A stretch of 64,000 nucleotides of DNA. Origin: Myxococcota bacterium (GTDB lineage: Bacteria; Myxococcota_A; UBA9160; SMWR01). Shown one piece after another: positions 43,413 through 51,633 of this stretch. Within the stretch, counting starts at the first letter, position 1. Each line of letters starts with the position of its first letter. Under the pieces are notes generated by a model. The model made no database searches, was not told the origin of the DNA, and was given only the letters and a program-made list of their open reading frames with translations. The stretch spans positions 23,171-87,170 of the forward strand of contig JBCCEW010000023.1 of the NCBI GenBank assembly GCA_039030075.1. Direction: 5' to 3'. The position numbers and the translations under genes are program-made.

Positions 43413-44878
43413 GCAGAACTCGAGACGTCGTGGGTGCGGGAGCGCAGCAGTAGCCATGCGCTCGAGAGGAACCCCAGATGGAGCGCCAAGAGGAACGGGG
43501 TCGCGCCCCAGAGCTGAACCCAGGCTGCCCATCCGAGGGCCACCCCGAACCCCAGGGCGAGAAACCACTCCGGCGCCGTAGCCAGCACGCCGATCGGGTG
43601 CGCACGCTCGAAGACCCCTTGCGGCGAGCCTCCGCGTTTCGGCGTCCGAACGAACTCGCTTCGACGCCCCAGGAGGGCCTCGGCACAGGCCCGTGCTTCG
43701 ACCACCGCGAGTCCGATTCCGATCGAGATCAGAGCCGGGAGGAAACGAACACTCGCTCGAAGCCTGCGCCGGGTCGCCCGCTGGCCCGTCACGAAGAACC
43801 ACAGATGCGTGGCTGAAGAGAAGAAGAGCACCGGGAGGTCGATCCAGAGCGTGTCCCGGATCTGGTAGACGTCCCGAACGACGAGACTCGGCACGAGGAA
43901 CAGCGTCGCGTGAAGGATCATCACGAGATACGCCAGGTTCGCGGACAGGTGAAACGTCGTCTCGACCTTCTGCCGGAGCGGTTCGTGCGAGCGCCAGACG
44001 CGCCCCAAGAGCTTGCGCAGCACCTGGGTCGCACCCTTCGCCCAGCGGTGTTGCTGGCTCCGAAACGCGGCGTAGTCCTCGGGCAGCTCCGCAGGACACA
44101 CCAGGTCCGGTCGGAACACGAACCGCCATCCCTTCAGCTGGGCCCGGTAGCTGAGGTCGAGATCCTCGGTGAGCGTGTCGCCCTGCCAGCCGCCGGCGTC
44201 CCGGATGGTGGCTGCGCGCCAGATGCCGGCCGTGCCGTTGAAGTTGAGATGGAGCCCGGCTCGAGCGCGCCCCTCTTGCTCGAGCCCGAAGTGCGCATCG
44301 AGCCGAATCGCCTGGATCTGCGTGAGGGCACTGGATCCGCGGTTCAGGTGCTCCCAGCGCATCTGGACCACGCCGACCTCGGGGTCGCTGAACTCGTGGA
44401 TCGCCCGACGCAGCACGTCGGGCTTCGGAACGAAGTCCGCATCGAAGATCGCGACGAACTCGCCCTTCGCGCGGCGGAGGCCTTCGGCGAGGGCGCCGGC
44501 CTTGAACCCTTCGCGGTGCCGGCGCTGGATCTGCTCGATCCGGATCCCGGCGGCCCGGTGGGCGCGCACCGCCGCGCGAACCATCGCCGAGGTCTCGTCG
44601 GTGGAGTCGTCGAGCACCTGGATCTCGAATCGAGACCTCGGGTAGTCGAGCGACGCCACGGCATCGATGATGCGTCGTGCGACCGCCGGCTCGTTGTAGA
44701 GCGGGATCTGGACCGTCACCCAGGGCAGTTCGTCGAGTGGCTTCGGCGGAGGGCGCGTGCGATTCCGCAGGCGATAGTGCCGTCCCACCAGATGCAGGCG
44801 GTAGAGGCCGAAGATCGACAGCAGCGCCAGGAGGCCGAAGTGCCCCACCAGAACCAGGGTCGCGACGAGATCCGCCAT
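43409..44878 (-). CDS. Processive-type glycosyltransferase family 2 (cellulose synthase/CslA-like)
   Basis: A 489-residue inner-membrane GT2 enzyme. The cytosolic GT-A domain has VQIPLYNEPAVARRII, DDSTDE, IFDADFVP and TEDLDLSYR; the product-binding motif QQHRWAKG is the Q(Q/R)xRW signature of processive synthases. It has N-terminal helices (first about 25 residues) and four to five C-terminal helices. It resembles glucomannan/CslA-like or cellulose-synthase-like enzymes without a PilZ domain. Its start shares the A of the upstream barrel stop (TGATG), and its stop overlaps the GT87-like start, so three genes form a coupled operon for an envelope polysaccharide. Confidence 0.88.
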   Translation of the reverse strand: MADLVATLVLVGHFGLLALLSIFGLYRLHLVGRHYRLRNRTRPPPKPLDELPWVTVQIPLYNEPAVARRIIDAVASLDYPRSRFEIQVLDDSTDETSAMVRAAVRAHRAAGIRIEQIQRRHREGFKAGALAEGLRRAKGEFVAIFDADFVPKPDVLRRAIHEFSDPEVGVVQMRWEHLNRGSSALTQIQAIRLDAHFGLEQEGRARAGLHLNFNGTAGIWRAATIRDAGGWQGDTLTEDLDLSYRAQLKGWRFVFRPDLVCPAELPEDYAAFRSQQHRWAKGATQVLRKLLGRVWRSHEPLRQKVETTFHLSANLAYLVMILHATLFLVPSLVVRDVYQIRDTLWIDLPVLFFSSATHLWFFVTGQRATRRRLRASVRFLPALISIGIGLAVVEARACAEALLGRRSEFVRTPKRGGSPQGVFERAHPIGVLATAPEWFLALGFGVALGWAAWVQLWGATPFLLALHLGFLSSAWLLLRSRTHDVSSSA

Positions 44879-45726
44879 CAGTGGGAGAACGTCACGCCGA
44901 ACTCGAAGCGCTGGCCGCGGAGCGTGTTGTCTCCGTACAGGTCCGGGGTGTAGGTGAACTCCATGCCCCAGCGCCCTTTGCCTTTCTGAGGGCTGCCGAA
45001 GTTCCAGCCGGTCGTGAGCTCGAGCCGGCCCAGGTCGAACTCCGGGTTGAGGGCCGGGTTCCCGGGCACCTGGCTATCCACGTCGGCGTTCTCGATGCTC
45101 TGGATTCCGTCGAGCTTCGACCGGAAGTAGAGGTTCTCTCCGAGGCCGACGCCGTATTCCACGAGGTAGCGGAACTCGTCGGACGGATCGTCGGCGCGAA
45201 AGCGATAGGCGGCTTCGAGGCCGAAGTAGCCGAATCGACCGAGGCTCTTCCCGAGCAGCAGCCGAGGCTCGTAGTCTTCTTGCCCGTTCCCCCGCGGCAG
45301 CCGGGCGTCTTCGTCGTAGAAGTACGGCGCCTTGAAGAGGAACGCTGCCGAGAGAACGACGGGTTCTTCCAGCAGGTTGACCCGCGCCCCCACGTCGACG
45401 TCCGCGACACCGGAGGACTCGGTCCTCGTGCCATCCTGAACCTGACGTAGGCGCGTGATCGGCACCGAACTGAAGAGCGCCAGTCGCGGGAGGACGCCCA
45501 CCTCTCCGTAGTACGTAACGCCCGTGCTGCGGAACTCCTCGAAGCCGGGGCGGCTTCCGAAGAAGTCATCGCTGCGAAAGTGATTGACGGAGACCTTGTG
45601 GTACCCCGAACCGGGTTCGGGAACCCAGGCGCCGGCGTGGCTCAGTCCGGGTGCGAGAACGCACGCGACCGCCGACACCATCCAGAGAAGGCGGAGAGAA
45701 CGGGATCGCGCGCCCCTCCGATCCAC
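44878..45726 (-). CDS. Probable outer-membrane beta-barrel protein of a polysaccharide operon
   Basis: About 282 residues from a GTG at 45726; the start is uncertain (a GTG at 45747, an ATG at 45681 and an upstream ATG at 45798 are all in frame). A signal peptide (SLRLLWMVSAVACVLAPGLSHA) leads into a beta-rich protein with alternating aromatic strands such as GYHKVSVNHFRS, FGYFGLEAAYRFRA and WGMEFTYTPDLYG, ending GVTFSH. There is no known enzyme motif. It precedes and is coupled to GT2, so it may be the outer-membrane pore or scaffold of the exported glycan. The family name is not recognised. Confidence 0.62.
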   Translation of the reverse strand: MDRRGARSRSLRLLWMVSAVACVLAPGLSHAGAWVPEPGSGYHKVSVNHFRSDDFFGSRPGFEEFRSTGVTYYGEVGVLPRLALFSSVPITRLRQVQDGTRTESSGVADVDVGARVNLLEEPVVLSAAFLFKAPYFYDEDARLPRGNGQEDYEPRLLLGKSLGRFGYFGLEAAYRFRADDPSDEFRYLVEYGVGLGENLYFRSKLDGIQSIENADVDSQVPGNPALNPEFDLGRLELTTGWNFGSPQKGKGRWGMEFTYTPDLYGDNTLRGQRFEFGVTFSH

Positions 45727-45986
45727 AACCTCACGCTGTCGTTCCACCCCCACAGCGCAATCGAGATCGCGCTCTGCCCCCGTAAACCCCGCTGCCATGT
45801 CGAACCCTTCTGGCGAACCACCCGCGCGTGCGCACTGCGGTGAGAGCAGCGCGTCCGCGTGGTCGCACGTCGTCAGAGGGCTTCATGCAGTGCGATGCCG
45901 ACTGCTCGAAGCTGTTTCTCGCGACCGGTGCCGAATTCCGAAGACCTCCAGCGAAGCCTCGGAAGCGCACGGGTGTGGCGCAGCCC

Positions 45987-47741
45987 TCAGGGCGTGGCTG
46001 GGGCTTCGTCGGTCGTCGACTCGACGCGCAGGCTGCGCAGGCGGTTGATCGCCGCCGCCCACTCGTAGCGGCGTGGTCGGGCGTAGTGGCCCGGGTGTTC
46101 ACCCGGCCGGTGGAACGGGTCGAGCAGGTCGAGCCCGCCGCGCTCGAGTTCGGCCTCGAGGGCGTCGAGCACTTCGGCCAGCGAGCGGGTGCCGTCCATG
46201 AAGCGGGTGGCGAGGTGGATGCCATGACCGATCGCGCGGGTCTGGCTGCCGTCGACGAGCTGCTCGAGGCCGCGCAGGTCGATCTCTTCACGACCGAAGC
46301 GCAGGGTGTCGACGCGGGGGGCGTCGATCTTCACGTCGCGCTTGCCGCGGGAGGCGTCGAAGCTCTCGGCCAGGGGGACGCGCGGCGCGGCGGACGCGAA
46401 CGGCCCCGAGCGCTCGGCCTGGCGCGCCGTCGGGTGGTCGGCGGCCACGCGTCGGGCGTCTTCGCTGGCGTCGTGAAGCTGGTAGTCCCGAAGCAGCAGC
46501 ACGTGGTCGGCGACGTCGAAGTAGTCGCCGCAGCCGCCCATCACGAGCAGGGTCGAGACGCCCAGCTCGTCGTAGAGGGCGCGTACCCGATCGAGGAAGG
46601 GCGTGATCGGTTCGTGGTCGCGGTGCACCAGCGCCTGCATCCGCGCGTCGCGCACCATGAAGTTCGTGGCCGAGGTGTCCTCGTCGAGGAGCAGGCCCGT
46701 TGCGCCGGCCTCGAGGGCCTCGACGATGCTCGCGGCCTGGCTGGTGCTGCCGCTCGCGTCGTCGCTGCGGAAGGCACGCGTGTCGCGTCCGCCGGGCAGG
46801 TCGCGGATGAAGGCCTGGATGTCGACGCCTTCCACTCGGCGGCCGTCTTCGGCGCGGATCTTCACCAGCCCCGGATCGCTGACCACCCACTCGCGTCCGT
46901 CGCCCGGAACGTGGGGGTAGACGCCGCGCTCGATCGCCTGGAGCAGCGTCGACTTGCCGTGGTAGCCGCCGCCCACGACGAGGGTGACGCCGCGTGGGAC
47001 ACCGAGCCCGGCGAGTTCGGTGGCGCCGTCGACGGGCGTGTCGAGGCGCAGCGAGACGCGCAGGGTGTCGGGGCTGGTCGTGGGAACGGCGCCCTGGGTG
47101 AGCGGGCGGTCGCTCGCGCCGCTCGCACGGGGGAGCACGGCGCCGTCGGCGACGAAGGCGATGAGGCCCGCGTCGCCGAGCTGGCCGCGCAGGGCCTCCT
47201 GGTTCTCGACGCAGCGGACGAAGGTGTCGAGATGTGCGTGATCCGCGGGCTCGGCGACCAGGCCCGCGCGGGCAATGCGGGGGACGTCTCCGCACAAGAG
47301 GTCCTCCGCCGCACGACCGAGCACGCGGCGTCCTGCGGCGGGGAGGCCGGCGTCGAGGCGCAGCTCGACCCAGTCGTCGCCGAACACCACGGCCGTGCGT
47401 TCGAGCACTTCCTGCCCGCCGGCGTCGACACGCACCACGCCACTCTTTCCGCTGCCGCGGCGGGCGCTCGTGCGCGTGGCGTCGGCGGCCCGGCGCGCCA
47501 GCAGGTCGGCCAGGGCCAGGCGTCGCACCCGGGTTTCGAGGAGGGGTGCCGGGAGCCCCGCGGCCGCGAGGGGAACGCGTACGCGCAGCTTCGACGGCGC
47601 GGCGAAGGGGTCTCCCTGGACGTGGTCGATGAAGAGCGTCGCGTCGCCCAGGTTCACCGCGCCGCGCAGATCCTTGTAGGCGCGGTAGCCGCGGCCATCG
47701 ATCTGCGCCAGCAGCTGTTGGAGTTCGCTGAGGCTCCGCAT
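45987..47741 (-). CDS. Predicted ABC-class P-loop ATPase (PF09818-like)
   Basis: A 584-residue protein of the uncharacterised ABC-class ATPase family (COG3044). Walker A is GGGYHGKST (residues 257-265); the later LLLDEDTSATNFM is the Walker B region; GDGREWVVSDPGLVKIRAEDGR is family-typical. The N-terminal third is its own alpha/beta module (residues 1-240) and the C-terminal part (about 420-584) carries acidic and His motifs. No membrane segment is present, so it is not a transporter subunit. Function is not known. Codon 1 is ATG 47741 with no clear ribosome site; the 260-base upstream stretch to the barrel gene holds nothing I recognise. Confidence 0.72.
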   Translation of the reverse strand: MRSLSELQQLLAQIDGRGYRAYKDLRGAVNLGDATLFIDHVQGDPFAAPSKLRVRVPLAAAGLPAPLLETRVRRLALADLLARRAADATRTSARRGSGKSGVVRVDAGGQEVLERTAVVFGDDWVELRLDAGLPAAGRRVLGRAAEDLLCGDVPRIARAGLVAEPADHAHLDTFVRCVENQEALRGQLGDAGLIAFVADGAVLPRASGASDRPLTQGAVPTTSPDTLRVSLRLDTPVDGATELAGLGVPRGVTLVVGGGYHGKSTLLQAIERGVYPHVPGDGREWVVSDPGLVKIRAEDGRRVEGVDIQAFIRDLPGGRDTRAFRSDDASGSTSQAASIVEALEAGATGLLLDEDTSATNFMVRDARMQALVHRDHEPITPFLDRVRALYDELGVSTLLVMGGCGDYFDVADHVLLLRDYQLHDASEDARRVAADHPTARQAERSGPFASAAPRVPLAESFDASRGKRDVKIDAPRVDTLRFGREEIDLRGLEQLVDGSQTRAIGHGIHLATRFMDGTRSLAEVLDALEAELERGGLDLLDPFHRPGEHPGHYARPRRYEWAAAINRLRSLRVESTTDEAPATP

Positions 47742-47800
47742 GCCCGGACCGGTAGCGTTCGCGTCGCGACGCGTCGACGCCTGACTCGTGGGTGGCGATC

Positions 47801-48364
47801 TCAACCGAGCAACAGGACGATGGCAAGCAGCGCCGCGACGGACCAGCCCACGATCCGAACGCGGCGCGAATGCCCGCCGCGCAGGGCCGCACCGCCGCGG
47901 GCGATCTCGGCAACGAGGACGAAGCGTGCTCCGCGACCGAGGATCGAAGCGAGCACGAAGCCGGGGACCGTCATGCCCATCGCCCCTGCTGCGAAGGCGA
48001 AGATCTTGTAGGGGACGGGAGAGAATCCGGAGATCACCACTGCCAGAAAACCCCAAGCGGCGAACCAGCGTTCCGCCGTCTCGAGCGCGGAACCGAAGCC
48101 CGCCTCGGTGAGGGTCGCCATCACGGGTTCGGTCGCCCAGGCGGCCAGTGCGAACGCTGCGAGCCCTCCCGCGACAGACCAGAGCGTCGTCCAGAGCGCC
48201 AGGAAGCGCGCCTCCTTGGGGCGGGCGAGGCACAGCGGTGCGAGCAGCACGTCCGGCGGCACCGGGAAGAACGAAGATTCGGCAAAAGACACGGCCGCGA
48301 GGTAGCGCGGGGCGTGGGGATGCCGGGACCAGCTGCCAACGCGCGCGGTGAAGCGAGACACCAT
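47801..48364 (-). CDS. VTT/DedA-type membrane protein (YqaA-like)
   Basis: A 187-residue inner-membrane protein. The DedA-like core is visible: FAESSFFPVPPDVLLAPLCLA near the N-terminus and FSPVPYKIFAFAAGAMGM later, with three or four helices. Proteins of this VTT group act as lipid scramblase- or undecaprenyl-phosphate-flippase-like proteins. Starts possible are ATG 48370 and ATG 48364; the second has GGAGG seven bases upstream. It is the last gene of an operon methyltransferase, TetR, VTT. Confidence 0.8.
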   Translation of the reverse strand: MVSRFTARVGSWSRHPHAPRYLAAVSFAESSFFPVPPDVLLAPLCLARPKEARFLALWTTLWSVAGGLAAFALAAWATEPVMATLTEAGFGSALETAERWFAAWGFLAVVISGFSPVPYKIFAFAAGAMGMTVPGFVLASILGRGARFVLVAEIARGGAALRGGHSRRVRIVGWSVAALLAIVLLLG

Positions 48365-48366
48365 GA

Positions 48367-48978
48367 TCATCCCTCCTCTGGAAGCTGGCCGAGCGCCGAA
48401 AGGACGGCGTCGACGGCACCCATGTACACCTCGGTGTCGAGGTCGGGCTCCCAGGCCTGCTGCAGCACGAACCCCTGGAACACGGCCACCATCAGGCGGG
48501 CGATGCCTTCGGGCAGGAGCGTCTTCGGCAACTCGCCCCGCGCCTGACACTCGACGACGACTTCGGCCAGCACCCGCACCGGTTCGTCGATGCCGCGGCG
48601 CACGGTCTTCAGCACACGCGGGTTCCGGAGCGCCTCGGCCCAGACTTCGATCCCGAGGCGCCGCTCGCTCCTCGCCGCTTCCGACGCGAAGGTGGAGAAG
48701 AACGCCCGCGCCAGGTCGGCGAGCGCGCGCGGGGGCGCAGGCTCGAGGGCCTCGCCCAGCATCGCTTGCTCTCGCGCATGCCGCTTCCGTGCGATCGCGT
48801 CGATGATGTCGTCTTTCGAGCCGAAGTAGTTGTAGATGGCGCCGGCGCTCAGTTCCGAGGCCGCGATGATGTCCTTCATGGAGGCGCCGTTGAAGCCTTT
48901 CTGGACGAAGCACCCCATGGCCGCATCGAGGATCTGGTCCTTGCGGGCTTCGGTGTACTCGGGGGAGACGCGCGGCAT
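48367..48978 (-). CDS. TetR-family transcriptional regulator
   Basis: A 203-residue repressor with a TetR helix-turn-helix (QILDAAMGCFVQKGFNGAS, ASELSAGAIYNYFGSKDDII). The ribosome site GAGGAG is inside the end of the methyltransferase gene two bases upstream. It is embedded between the methyltransferase and VTT genes, so it probably autoregulates the operon, acting on the dyad at 49878-49903. The inducer is unknown; the C-terminal domain resembles AcrR/FadR-like members in outline. Confidence 0.88.
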   Translation of the reverse strand: MPRVSPEYTEARKDQILDAAMGCFVQKGFNGASMKDIIAASELSAGAIYNYFGSKDDIIDAIARKRHAREQAMLGEALEPAPPRALADLARAFFSTFASEAARSERRLGIEVWAEALRNPRVLKTVRRGIDEPVRVLAEVVVECQARGELPKTLLPEGIARLMVAVFQGFVLQQAWEPDLDTEVYMGAVDAVLSALGQLPEEG

Positions 48979-48980
48979 GG

Positions 48981-49850
48981 CTAGCTCCTCACCGAGCGAG
49001 TCGCGGCGACCGCGAACCGATAGAACTCGTAACCTCGCGGTTCCGAGTCGGTGCCGTACCGGCGACGCACGTCTGCCGAGCCGACGTCTTCGAGGAGATC
49101 GAAGCCGCGCTCGGACAGAAACGGCTCGAGTTGTTCGGGTGCGATCCCGAAGGTCCAGGGCTCGCGCACGGCGCGGAGGGTCTGGCGTAGCCACCAGCCG
49201 TCGGCGTTCGATTGCATCGCAGGGAGGGCCGCGGCGTCGACATACGTGAAGACGATCCACGAGGCGGGAGTGAGGGTGCGGATGTCCGCGAACAAGGCGT
49301 CGACCGCGTCGGTCGAGAGGTAGTTCGTGACGCCTTCGAGCACGAACACGGTAGGTGTCACGCCGTCGAAGCCAGCCGCTTCGAGGCATTCGCGGAGCGC
49401 GTCGTTCTCGAAGTCGCAGGGCACATAGCGGGGCCCGTAGCCGACATCGACCGGCGCACCGACGAGTTGGGCTTTGCGCCGCTGCGTCGCGGGCCGGTCG
49501 ACCTCGAAGATCGGTCCCGGCACGGCGGAAGCGAGCCGATGGGCGCGGCAGTCGAAGCCGGCGCCGAGCAGCACGAGTTGGCGGGCACCCGCTTGCAACG
49601 AGGCGAGGACCCTGTCGTCGATCCAGCGGGTACGGGCGATGCCCGAAGCGCGGGCGCCTGGCCAGAGTCGGTCGAGTGCGCCGACCAGCGTCTCGCCCGC
49701 GCCGGTCTGGGCGACGCGACACAGGCCTCGCAGCGAGGGGCGCAGAAAGCGCTCGGCCAGCGGGTCGCAGAAGAGCCGCGCCTCGCGCGGGCGCCGACTC
49801 TCGAGGGCGCGGAAGAGGGCCATGAACTCGGCGGTGCTGCTGTGGCTCAC
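48981..49850 (-). CDS. SAM-dependent methyltransferase, LCM/PPM-like
   Basis: A 289-residue methyltransferase of the leucine-carboxyl-methyltransferase group (PF04072 type). Family motifs include RALESRRPREARLFCDPLA, QLVLLGAGFDCRAHRL as the SAM pocket, and VFVLEGVTNYLS. The start is GTG 49850 with GGAG upstream. These bacterial proteins methylate carboxylates of polyketide-like or unknown small molecules. It is the promoter-proximal gene of the methyltransferase, TetR and VTT operon with its own sigma70-like promoter. Confidence 0.83.
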   Translation of the reverse strand: MSHSSTAEFMALFRALESRRPREARLFCDPLAERFLRPSLRGLCRVAQTGAGETLVGALDRLWPGARASGIARTRWIDDRVLASLQAGARQLVLLGAGFDCRAHRLASAVPGPIFEVDRPATQRRKAQLVGAPVDVGYGPRYVPCDFENDALRECLEAAGFDGVTPTVFVLEGVTNYLSTDAVDALFADIRTLTPASWIVFTYVDAAALPAMQSNADGWWLRQTLRAVREPWTFGIAPEQLEPFLSERGFDLLEDVGSADVRRRYGTDSEPRGYEFYRFAVAATRSVRS

Positions 49851-49877
49851 GGTAGGGCTCCGATTCGAGTCGCATTG

Positions 49878-49925
49878 ATATAAATCGAATGACCGTTTTA
49901 TATAAAATATCCTCGCTGGGCGCAA
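49878..49925 (-). promoter_or_regulatory. Sigma70-like promoter with overlapping operator for the methyltransferase operon
   Basis: Minus-strand -35 TTGCGC (49925-49920), a 17-bp spacer and -10 TATAAA (49902-49897). A perfect 7-bp dyad ATATAAA (49878-49884)/TTTATAT (49897-49903) with a 12-bp centre covers the -10 and likely start site. The region is far more A+T-rich than its surroundings. The TetR two genes downstream is the likely ligand of the dyad. Confidence 0.65.
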
Positions 49926-49997
49926 GTACCCGAGTCGCGCGACTCGGGTCCGATCGGCCTACTCGGGCGTGACGACCGGACACCGGACACCGGGCGC

Positions 49998-50807
49998 TCA
50001 GCGCACAGGTGGAGCTTCCGAGAACGGAATCGCGCGCCACGGCGTATCGACTCCGCCCTGCAGCACGCCTTCCGGGTGCGCGCGCCGGGGGGCGTCGATG
50101 CGCAGCGCGGCCCGCACCTCGTCGAGGGGGCGGGGTAGCGCTGACTCCCAGGCGAAGGAGAGCGGGATCCGCGCGTCCTTTCCTCGGCGGCGGGCCCACA
50201 ACGAGAACCGCGCTGCCCGGAGCCAGGTCGCGCGCGGACCCGACAGCAGCGACGTGATCATCCCGAAGCGCACCACCCGCACGCGTCGGCGCTGGGCATT
50301 CCATCCGTCGTAGAAGGCCAGCAGCGCCGCTTCGCCCGCCGGGTCTTGTCCGTACCCGGTCAGGACGTGGAGCAGGTCGTGCACGCAGTGGACGCGCTCG
50401 GTGTACCAGCGCCGTTCGGCACCCGGCGAGAGCCGAAGATAGGAAGCGACCTTCTCGGACTCGCGACGCAACCCGTCGGCCGTCCGACCGTTCGCTTCCA
50501 TCAGGCGTAGATACGCATGCCCGAGCGTGTCGGGCGGCAAAGCGCGGAGACGCGAGAAGTCGGAGAGGAGCGCCAGCAGGGAAGGGCGTCGCCGCAGGAG
50601 CTCCGGCGCATCGGGTTCGGCCAGGAAGAACTGGAACTGGCGCTCGACGTCGTCCCCGGCCAGGGCCGCGTTCAGTTCGAAGATCAGGTCGGACCGCTCG
50701 GGGTCGCGCTGCATGGCGCGGATCGCGCGAACCGCGCGGCCCCACTGGACCGGGTGTGGTGGGGAGAGACGCATCCAGAGCGCGGCGAGTACGGAAAGGA
50801 GCAGCAT
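49998..50807 (-). CDS. Coq4-like protein
   Basis: A 269-residue protein of the Coq4 family. The zinc/metal motif HDxxHx11E is intact: His143-Asp144, His147 and Glu159, in HDLLHVLTGYGQDPAGE. The preceding LGHAYLRLMEANGRTADGL is also characteristic. The N-terminus has a short hydrophobic stretch (residues 1-15). In mitochondria and some bacteria Coq4 is needed for ubiquinone synthesis, where it removes or exchanges the C1 carboxylate. Here no other coq/ubi genes are adjacent. ATG 50807 follows GGAGG. Its promoter is of the MerR type, so it is inducible. Confidence 0.82.
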   Translation of the reverse strand: MLLLSVLAALWMRLSPPHPVQWGRAVRAIRAMQRDPERSDLIFELNAALAGDDVERQFQFFLAEPDAPELLRRRPSLLALLSDFSRLRALPPDTLGHAYLRLMEANGRTADGLRRESEKVASYLRLSPGAERRWYTERVHCVHDLLHVLTGYGQDPAGEAALLAFYDGWNAQRRRVRVVRFGMITSLLSGPRATWLRAARFSLWARRRGKDARIPLSFAWESALPRPLDEVRAALRIDAPRRAHPEGVLQGGVDTPWRAIPFSEAPPVR

Positions 50808-50860
50808 GGGGCCTCCGGCGCGCGTTGGGGGGCGATCAAGTACGTCGGGGTTCGATCGAG

Positions 50861-50891
50861 ATAATGGATAGTACACTATCCATATTTGGAA
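50861..50891 (-). promoter_or_regulatory. MerR-type promoter with 19-bp spacer and central palindrome
   Basis: Minus-strand -35 TTCCAA (50891-50886) and -10 CATTAT (50866-50861) are separated by 19 bp, as MerR-controlled promoters are. A perfect dyad, ATGGATAGT (50864-50872) and ACTATCCAT (50875-50883) with a 2-bp spacer, fills the region between them. It drives the Coq4-like gene and is adjacent to the divergent MerR gene. Confidence 0.72.
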
Positions 50892-50937
50892 TGTACAGTT
50901 TCGCCGGCCGGACCCAGGCCGATGCGGAGGGATTGGA

Positions 50938-51609
50938 TTGCGCATTCAGCAGCTGGCTCAGCGGAGTGGCGTGCCGCTCTCGGCGATCAAGTTCTACATC
51001 CGCGAGGGTCTGCTTCCGCGCGGCGACACGTCTGCGCCCAACCAGGCGAGCTACGGCCCCACCCACCTCGAGCGCCTCGCGCTGATCTCCACCCTGCGTG
51101 AGGTCGCGGGCTTGTCGGTCGGCGACATCCGCGAAGTGCTCCGACAGATCCGCAAGAAGCGCAGCCCGGACCCGGTGGGTGCGGCGCTGGTCGCGATCTC
51201 GCCGCTGCCCGATCGACAGCGGAGCGAGGAAGAGGATGCCGAGTTCGAACGCGTGCGGCGCGAGGTGGAAGAGCTCGTGCTGTCCCTCGACTGGGTTCCC
51301 GACGCGGCGCACGCGTACCCGCGACATCTTCCGGTGGACCGACTCACCGACGCGATCCTCCAGCTCCGACGCCACGTCGACCCGGCCTATCCCGTCGCGC
51401 GTCTGCGAGATTTCGCGGGCGCGATGTGGGAGCTCTCGGAGCACGCCTACCGCGGGTTCGAAGGGCGTGCGCCCGACCCCGACGAGGACCTGGTGGAGGC
51501 CACGCGTTTCGGCCTCGTCGGCATTCTGTTGCTGGAACCGGTGGTGGTGCACCTGCTGCGCAGCGCGTTGGTGATGCGCTGGATGGCGAGTGAGCGCGGG
51601 GAGCCGTAG
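50938..51609 (+). CDS. MerR-family transcriptional regulator
   Basis: A 223-residue regulator starting with TTG at 50938, after GGAGGGA. The MerR HTH is complete: RIQQLAQRSGVPLSAIKFYIREGLLP, followed by the helical dimer arm (about residues 75-125). The C-terminal half (to about 223) is longer than in metal-sensing MerR and lacks their cysteines, so the effector is probably organic or a redox signal. The adjacent 20-bp palindrome in a 19-bp-spacer promoter for the Coq4-like gene is its probable target. Confidence 0.88.
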   Translation: MRIQQLAQRSGVPLSAIKFYIREGLLPRGDTSAPNQASYGPTHLERLALISTLREVAGLSVGDIREVLRQIRKKRSPDPVGAALVAISPLPDRQRSEEEDAEFERVRREVEELVLSLDWVPDAAHAYPRHLPVDRLTDAILQLRRHVDPAYPVARLRDFAGAMWELSEHAYRGFEGRAPDPDEDLVEATRFGLVGILLLEPVVVHLLRSALVMRWMASERGEP

Positions 51610-51633
51610 CGCCCGTCGCGTCGCAGCCCCGCG

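Noticed and set aside
43413..43457. Upstream ATG start for the GT-C transferase
   Set aside because: It would overlap the GT2 gene by 49 bases, whereas GTG 43412 gives the GTGA coupling seen repeatedly in this window.
45727..45986. Possible small gene or RNA in the 260-base gap between barrel and ATPase genes
   Set aside because: No frame with codon bias, ribosome site or stable hairpin was seen; treated as a leader/promoter stretch without recognisable signals.
49858..49876. Second T-arm-like string CCGATTCGAGTCGC upstream of the methyltransferase
   Set aside because: No other cloverleaf arms can be drawn around it; it is part of the leader before GTG 49850.
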